Notes under the pieces: model-generated | Seen by the model: the letters and a program-made list of their open reading frames with translations, nothing else | What the model was told of the DNA's origin: nothing | Database searches by the model: none | Part shown: positions 57,209 to 64,000 of the stretch, piece after piece | Layout: each line of letters starts with the position of its first letter | Numbering within the stretch: the first letter of the stretch is position 1 | NCBI GenBank assembly: GCA_902806575.1 | Contig: CADCXD010000011.1 | Coordinates: 682,001-746,000 of the forward strand | Length of the DNA: 64,000 bases | DNA from: Jackrogersella multiformis | Taxonomy: Eukaryota; Ascomycota; Sordariomycetes; Xylariales; Hypoxylaceae | Direction: 5' to 3' | Position numbers and translations under genes: made by a program

Positions 57209-59115
57209 GGTGTGTGCTGGATACCTGGAAGTAGGTAGGTAGGTAGGTAGGTGTGTAGGTGGGTAGGTTGGTAGGCAGGTTGTTAAAGCGTCTGGGATAT
57301 CTGATATTCCCCCCTTTTTCTTTTCTTTTCGAGTTTAAGGAGATTGGCTGGTTTAGGTAGCTTAGGGATACCAGATAAGTGTAGATACATAGACAAAGAT
57401 GATTCCGGTATTAAATACCTAGGTATTGAAGAGATAAATATATGTCGAGCAGAGGAAATAAGGCCAAGTGAATGAAGGCTGACCAACCAACAAGGCAGCT
57501 CAGGGAACGAGTGACCGGGTGACCAAAGCTGCCAGTCGAGTCAGGACAACCGACCACAGTCACAGTCAGACCTTTCCTTGTAATAAATAACCACGGCGAA
57601 GTCGCAGTCGCAGCCCACATACACACACATACCACTTACATGAATGTTTGTTTCATGCGGACCCGACAAGACTTCCACTCCAAGTCACTACTACCGAAAC
57701 AGCAAGTAAGAGCAACGCCGCGAGCCTGACTGTGTCAAGGACGAGCAGAGCGACGGGAAGCGACTACCCGCTTGCGCGACAACCAGCTCTCTTACTTTCC
57801 TCCGTGCTCGGGTAATCGTGCGGCTGATTCAATAGTCACGAAGAGACTAGAGAGAGCGTGTGAGTGTGAATGTGAGTGAGATGTTTTGCAGCTCCGTTGT
57901 GGGCATATGACCCCCTATACCTCACAGGGTCGATATAGAGCGGCCTGTCAGACAGGCACACCTCACCTCGGTAAGCGAAGTGAGTGGTGTGACGTTCGTG
58001 GTAACGGCAGGGAAATGAAATAGAAGAAAAAGGCCTTTTGGGTAAATAGTAGCGTTGCTAGATTTGTCATATAACCTGTGATTATATAGTATTAATAATT
58101 AGGACTTAAATCTGAAATATGTAACTATAGTAGTTAAACCAACTACAGTATTTCTAAAGAAACATACCTACCTAATCTATCATTATCCTCAAGTCGGTAT
58201 CATAACTATACGATACCTCCTAATTAGTTTCAACCGGCAAGTGCCTAATTATATTATATGCATGCGGTAGAAACCACGTCTAAATACCTAACCTAGTAAC
58301 CTAGATCGACAGACCTAGCTATGAATCATCGACGTCATTCACCACAAATTCCAAGTATAAGACCCGGATTAGTGCTGTATCGGCCACGATAGTTTCGGCA
58401 GGTTTTCTAGATCGGAATGTCCGGGTTAAATGGGCTTGCGTATTAAGAGAAACCCTACCTACCCATATCTGCCCGCCATAACATACTAAAGAATTAAAAC
58501 TACATCTAGTGAGCTAGAACTGAATCCGTTTAGGTACCTCAGGTAGGTAAGCACCTCCTTACCGGTAGGCAAGTAATTATCCTAAATGAACAAGTCTAGA
58601 TGTGTAACTCATCCCATCCCATCAGTACTCGCCCACACCACCACCAGTGACTAATCCGCTGCATCGCCTCGTCAGGTCCTATTCATCTCGGATAGCTGCT
58701 TTCAAGGACGGTCTTCAAACATACCTAAACATACCTACTCGGACACTACCTATTTAGCAAACATCAACACAACCTACACAGCAGGGATATCCATTCATAC
58801 CCAAGGTAGGTTACCCAAGTAGGTACACATCCCTTTCGAAGATACTCTTCATTTCTAGGTCTGATGGCTATGTACATACATGCGTCATCCCCTGAGTTCC
58901 GTATACGGTATATGGTACAATTCTTAGCGATGTCTATTCTATGATACCTCTAAGTGTGCAAGTCCTCGCTGGCATCCATGCGCCAGTGTGTCGGTTTCGG
59001 TTGCGAAACCCAATTATTCCAGTCATACATTCCGCGACGCCGGGAGACGGTAGTCCCGCCCAATACACACATGCACAAAAATAAATAAAACAAAAAAAGA
59101 AGTCCGGGGACAGGG
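57209..59115. other. Intergenic, no gene seen
   Basis: Upstream of the heme-oxygenase-like gene and downstream of the transporter gene. Starts with the GTAG microsatellite; AT-rich middle (58070-58300); TACCTNAGGTAGG-type palindromes near 58533-58570. No coding frame recognised. Confidence 0.55.
57231..57280 (+). repeat. (GTAG)n microsatellite with variants
   Basis: GTAGGTAGGT repeats decaying to GTGTAGGTGGGTAGGTTGG, just upstream of the heme-oxygenase-like gene start (on its 5' side). Confidence 0.9.
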
Positions 59116-60667
59116 TTACGGCCCCGCCGCCCTTTCCCGAGCCCCCCTCTCGGAACCGGCCTTCGCCCCGTCCTCGTCGTCGCGGCTCTCGTGGTTGATG
59201 AAGATGAACGAGAGCAGGACTATCGCGGCGCCGATCCAGTACACGAAGCTCGAGTACTGCGCGTACTGGATCATCTCGCCGATGAGAGACAGGGGGATGG
59301 TGAGCGACAGGCCGACGGTGACAACCAGGGGTGTCGTGAGCAGCATGGCGTAGGCCCACGACATATCGGAAATGAAAGAAGATATCGAGTTGAGCTGCGA
59401 GGATGTTAGCATTATTCGGGTGACCAACACGGACATAGCAAATCATACCATGATAATCGACCAAATTTTTCCATTCGGAGGAAGTTCGAACTATTCCACG
59501 TTAGCGACTCTGGACAAGCCATCGTAATAGACATAATAGACAGAAACCTTACCGGCTCGATCCCCGTAAAATGCAGTATGAAGAACAGCGGCCACAGGAT
59601 AAGTATATTAAATACGCCCACGAACCCGAAGAAGAGCGGCATGTTGACCCTATCCTCGTTCCCTATGCGGATCTTCATGACGACGACGTACAGCCCGTAG
59701 ATGACGGCGCTGACGAAGGCCATGGCGTCTCCGATGGCGATCTGGCGCTGGCTCTTGTGTGGGAAGTTGCCGCGGCTGTCGTCATTGTCGGCGCCGGACA
59801 GGTCCACGGTGGAGATGAGCACGATGCCGGCGAGCGAGGCCAGCACGCCCGCCAGCTTCCGGACCGAGAAGGCCTCGATGCGCATGGCCGCGCAGAAGAC
59901 TAGCGTCCACACGCTGCTCGTAGACGTCAGTATCGTCACGCTCCCCACGCTCGTGTACTCCAGGCATGCCGAAGCGAAGTAGTTCCCGAAGAACCAGATC
60001 ATGCAGAACTCGAGGCTGAACCGCGCCGTCTCCAAGACCGATAGCTTGTCCGACGGTCTCGGTAGGTCCGCCGCCTCGAGGCTCCCTTCGTCGTCAACTA
60101 GCAATCGTTCCCCGGCCGTAAGGTCCTCCTCCTCTTGCGCCTTCAGCCTCTCCGCCCCGCCGTATCTCATCCTCCATTCGTGTATCATCTGGTTCTTGAC
60201 GCGCGAGAAGCCGCCGTTCAGTATTACGTGCTTTATGGAAATCGGGATCATGGAGAGCGCGAACATGGAGGTGTTGACGTACACCAGGAAGAAAGGTTTA
60301 TCGTAGGTATGGTCGGAAAAGATGTACTTCGTAGCAAGTTAGTTGAAGAGTCGAAGCCGGCGGCCACATTATACATGTGCCTGCTCGTTCGTTATAGTAA
60401 AATACTCACGCTCGCGAGGAAGTTCGACACGGTCCAGAGGAAGACGGTGACTAGCAAAAGACTAATACCCAGAGTCCTCCTCGCCATATTCCACACCCCA
60501 CTTCTCCGCCTCAAGCTTGGGATGCTGCCCCAGGATGCGGATGAGCCGGCCAGATTGTCAGAGGGTATAGACAACTCGGAAAGCCTCCGCCTAGGAGCCT
60601 CGTACTCTGCTTGGTTCTCGGCCGTCGCCGTCGCCGTATAGACGGGTGGTGGTTCCTGGTTGGCCAT
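59116..60667 (-). CDS. SLC35F/DMT-superfamily membrane transporter
   Basis: Four exons (60667-60410, 60326-59553, 59490-59449, 59394-59116) give 450 aa. After an N-terminal cytosolic region of about 60 residues, the first TM is LGISLLLVTVFLWTVSNFLAS, joined by splicing to YIFSDHTYDKPFFLVYVNTSMF. The rest has the paired EamA-like bundle: WFFGNYFASACLEYTSVGSVTILTS, SVRKLAGVLASLAGIVLIS, DAMAFVSAVIYGLYVVVMKIR, MPLFFGFVGVFNILILWPLFFILHFTG. Then FELPPNGKIWSIIM|LNSISSFISDMSWAYAMLLTTPLVVTVGLSLTIPLSLIGEM, a strongly conserved signature of the fungal SLC35F5/YML018c-type family. Ten TMs are expected. Substrate unknown; vacuolar or Golgi membranes are likely from the family. The third exon is only 42 nt. 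Confidence 0.92.
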
Positions 60668-61773
60668 ATCGTCGGATAAGCGCAAAGTAGCGCAGGATGG
60701 AAGAAGGGAGTTATAGGAGTCCCTCCGGAATGTAGGAGTTGATCGCGTGAGGTCGAATCATCTAATGGCTGATGGCCGACTGAACGAAAGGATCGGCCAC
60801 TAAGAGGTTATAATGTTACAAGGATCGGGCTTAGGAAAATAGAAGGACATGAAGACAACTCGCTAGAATGAATGAAAGAAAATGATCTATATCCAAAAAG
60901 AGTAAAAGAGGGTGGGTTCGAAGTTGGAGGTTCTGAAACAGATCAGATTGAACATTGAACATTGAATTGTGCATGTCGAAAGTTCGATTCGATAGCGATA
61001 GAGATGGACTGGGGGCCCTCGGTGATCTCAGACGCCGACGCACTCAGATCCATCCCCCCCTTTCCCATGTCATTATCAATTTACGTACCTTGGCAGTACC
61101 CCGAAGATCCGGAACAAGCGGGTCATTTTATGTCATTTTATGAACTACCTAGGTACCTCCTACCTGTAAGTTGCGTAAATGTAACAAGGTTCCCAGTTGC
61201 GGATATTATGTCAGCACATTTCATACATTAATTGCATGTGCTCCTCTTTGTCAGTACCTACCTACATAGGTAGGCCCAGTGACTGCTACCTAGGTAGCCT
61301 TAGATAGAGACATGAAAAATAAAAATAAAAATAAGAAAAGAATAGAAGTTCGGGTTTAGTCAATATCACGAATGCTTCAATATAAACAACCAATTCCAAA
61401 TGCTAAACTGGAAAATATCGAGATGCCTTAATGGAGCCCCTTGATCAGTGAGCCTCGATGAGACGCCTAAAACTAGACTTTACAGCCCCATACTGTACCA
61501 ACGGGACAACCAAAATGCAATGCATCATCTGCTCTATACACTCATTACGGACGTGGTTCTGCATACCCCACTGTCCCAAACATCTAACTATTCCCTGAGA
61601 AGCCCCTGAAATCCGAAGTCTTCCATACAAAGAGGCGAACGATGGTTGAGAAAGCGCAATGTGCTACAAACAAATGACCAAGGTTCGGTCCGATCGGATG
61701 AACCATGACGGAGCAGCCGGGACGACGGCAAGTGAGATTGGCATATTGCTGAGAATATTACGGTCGATGCATC
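60668..61773. other. Intergenic, no gene seen
   Basis: Upstream of the transporter and downstream of Ypt7. TACCTAGGTACC-type palindromes near 61146, 61255-61275 and 61289. An AAAAT repeat (61314-61340). No gene recognised. Confidence 0.6.
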
Positions 61774-62797
61774 TTAGCACGCGCAACCATCACGGTCGTT
61801 ATCGATGTGAATGTTGATGGGATCTTGGTATTCTCCGCTGAATTCCTCTGATTCCTCCTGTGCTAGAGCATTCCGGGCAATGACTATTTTACGTGATTAG
61901 ATAGGTTTACTAGTGGAAATAGAATTCGAATATGTACCTTCAAATGCTTGCTCGACGTTGACAGCCTCCTTCGCGCTAGTCTCAAAATATGGGATATCGC
62001 CCTTGGAGTGGCAGAAAGTTGCTGCTCTCTTGCTTGAGATCTGTAGAGCGTAAGTCCATGATCTATCTGGCTAGTAGTTGATTTGATCTCTCTACTTACT
62101 ACTCGTTTGCTCTCCTCGACATCAATCTTGTTTCCAAGCACAACCTGTACGATCCCGTTAGCTGACATCAATCTAACATCATTCGAAGGCTTGGTGACGC
62201 TTCTTACGAATGGAAAGTTCTCGGGGTCTCGTGGAGAAGCTTGGATTAAGAACTCGTCTCTCCAGCTATCCAGCGCATCGAAACTCTTAGAGTTATTGAC
62301 GTCAAAGACTAGCACGCAGCAATCGGCACCTCGGTAGAATGCAACGCCTAACGACTGAAAACGCTCCTGACCAGCTGTGTCCCAAAGCTGCTCATTGTCA
62401 GCAGTCGTCCTTTGATAAGCCTGCCGTCACCTGTGAGCTCCTCGTACCTGCATCGTGACTTGTCGGTCGTCAACCAGCACCTCTCGGGTTAGGAAGTCGG
62501 CACCGATAGTGGCTTTGTAGCTGGCACTGAACTTCTTGTTGACCTATGAATAGAGAATATTAGTTCCCGATTGTCTAGTGGTCGAAATGGTAGAGTCGCA
62601 GAGAAAGGTTGTTAGTTCCGACGATTGAAACATACATATTGGTTCATCAAACTGGTCTTGCCAACACCGCTGTCGCCAAGTATAATAACCTAAAGTAGAC
62701 AGAATGTTAGCTAAGAAGAATACTTGCAACGATCCATCCTATGTTCCCCGAATGGGTTTTATCGTACCTTCAAGAGGACCTTCTTCCTGGACGCCAT
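61774..62797 (-). CDS. ypt7: Rab7-type GTPase Ypt7
   Basis: Rab GTPase of late endosomes and vacuoles; recruits HOPS and retromer for homotypic vacuole fusion and endosome/autophagosome delivery. Seven exons (62797-62768, 62689-62636, 62543-62448, 62387-62208, 62144-62100, 62040-61938, 61883-61774) give exactly 205 aa, the Rab7 length. Motifs: GDSGVGKT (15-22), switch I with YKATIGADF, WDTAGQE (62-68; Gln67), NKID (125-128), ETSAK, and C-terminal CAC (203-205) for double geranylgeranylation. Every join is exact and restores Rab7 sequence. Introns are short, with clear donors (GTACGA, GTATGT, GTAAGA, GTAAGT, GTACAT). Function is very likely as stated from the full family match. Confidence 0.98.
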
Positions 62798-63955
62798 GGT
62801 TATAGTTAAGCCGAGCGACTTGTAGACTGGTTCGGGGTCAAGAAAACTCCGTAGAATATGATGAAAGGGTCGATTGAATTACTCGATTATATGCGCCGCC
62901 TTAAAAAGCTAAGGTCGGATGGAGGTAGCTGAGCTTATTCGAGGTGGTGTTTTGGTTGTTGTTATTGTAAGTTGTAAGTTCTCGGTTCCGGGTTCTGGTT
63001 CTGGGTTGACGGGTGGATTAAGCGCTGGTCGGACCTTCGCCGATACCTACCTGATACAGGAGCTGATAAGGCCCTGTAACTTGGTACCTAGATAGGTACC
63101 TAGCTTTTAGTAGCACGAGATCAATCACAGGGGCTGGAAGGCAGCCACACAACAAACCTTGGAAGTTCCGTCCAATGCTTCAAAGCCACATCGGATGCAT
63201 TTAACCTCAGAACATAAACTGTAAGTTCACGCAGTTATGGATGCCACTGATGGATGCCTTCTAATTTAAGGTACGGAGGCCTAATGAGTTGTACTACCTA
63301 GGTACATAAGGTATCGAATTTCACCCGGAGTCGATGTCAGGCAACACACCTGTCTTACCTAGTTACCTAGGCCGATAAGCAAAGTGAGTTTCTTACAACA
63401 AAGAGTAGCCCTGGAGATGTTTCTTACGACTGTAGGTGCCTACAGCGTAGTACCTAGTACCTAGGTACCTGGTAGGTTCTAAGTTGAGGCTGGAGCTATC
63501 TAGACCCTTGCGTAAATAGTCGAATCCGGACATCAACTATTATCACATGCACCTACTTTTGCTCATTTATTACATAGTACTAACTAGAACATCACCGGGG
63601 TTTCAATGTCTCATGAATTGGTCTAATCTCTATTCCGATCTTTAGTGTAGGACAGAGGAGCCTCCAATTTTTTTTTACCATAATTACCTAGGTACAGATG
63701 ATGAATTTCTAATGAACCCTGCAAGAGTTAAGGAGAGCTTCGAGCAAAATGCCGTGTCATGATGTCATACATCATCATGTCCCTTATGTGCCCATCACAG
63801 ATATGGATGGCAAACTTTAAGCTCCTAAGCAACTACCATAAGATTCCCATCTACAAAACCTTGGAAGCTTAACTTAGGCATATATTGTTCTCTAACCTAG
63901 GTCCTTATACTCTCCTCAGCATTAACAATTACTGTTCCTCGCTCGGCTACTCACA
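62798..63955. other. Intergenic between divergent genes
   Basis: Shared upstream region of Ypt7 (-) and the partial gene at the edge (+). Palindromic TACCTAGGTACC motifs near 63085-63105, 63296, 63370 and 63450-63470. No other gene. Confidence 0.6.
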
Positions 63956-64000
63956 ATGGTTGCTATTCGCGTGCACAACACTTTGAACGCCTTGAGGGCT
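63956..64000 (+). CDS. 5' end of a gene cut by the window edge
   Basis: ATG at 63956 in context TCACAATGG begins MVAIRVHNTLNALRA, 15 codons, with no stop before the window ends. The preceding bases are C/T-rich (CTCCTCAGC... GTTCCTCGCTCGG), as in fungal leaders. The short hydrophobic/basic start could be a mitochondrial presequence, but the product cannot be named. Confidence 0.45.
   Translation, partial: MVAIRVHNTLNALRA

Noticed and set aside
1..64000. CRISPR arrays, operons, prophage, tRNA or rRNA genes
   Set aside because: Eukaryotic gene structure throughout; no direct-repeat arrays or convincing RNA genes were found by eye. A tRNAscan or Rfam run would settle the RNA question.

Overview
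The window is nuclear DNA from a filamentous ascomycete, most likely a Sordariomycete; the class is inferred from gene content, not tested. Genes carry many short introns (about 50-120 nt) with GT...AG ends and CTAAC/CTAAT-like branch points. Proteins are typical of fungi: mitochondrial EF-Tu, cyanase, Ypt7, Spb1, Ebp2, a Cdt2-like WD40 protein, a fungal NLR. Intergenic DNA is long, fairly AT-rich and scattered with a palindrome built on TACCTAGGTA. I rebuilt gene models by joining reading frames across splice sites; junctions marked uncertain are stated as such.

Layout. 0-11 kb: mitochondrial EF-Tu (-), a tandem-GFA-domain protein (-), a membrane-anchored TAP-like alpha/beta hydrolase (-). 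13-14 kb: a secreted Ala/Asn-rich protein (+). 15.7-20.2 kb: NAD kinase (-) and a ten-exon protein kinase with a 14-nt micro-exon (-). 21.5-25.8 kb: cyanase (+), a small secreted Cys-containing protein (-), a two-TM fungal protein of unknown function (-).

27.5-39.2 kb is the accessory and most interesting part. A 1831-residue NLR-type receptor (esterase-like, NACHT-like, ankyrin) ends in an unusual Q/N/Y-rich prion-like tail. It is followed by three small, disordered genes of unknown function that share a splice architecture; two of them share a protein motif and a C-terminus. A 606-bp AT-rich element with terminal inverted repeats and TA flanks (probably a RIP-mutated mariner-type MITE) follows at 39.6-40.2 kb.

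40.4-48 kb is a housekeeping block: EBP2 (+) and SPB1 (-), both ribosome biogenesis factors lying tail to tail, then a CDT2-like WD40 gene (+). A 5.4-kb gene-poor stretch leads to a 14-3-3-like gene (+, 53.4 kb). After that come a heme-oxygenase-like gene (-), an SLC35F-like transporter (-), Ypt7/Rab7 (-), and the first 15 codons of a gene running off the right edge. Apart from EBP2/SPB1 and the three-gene family, neighbouring genes show no obvious shared pathway, as is usual for fungi.
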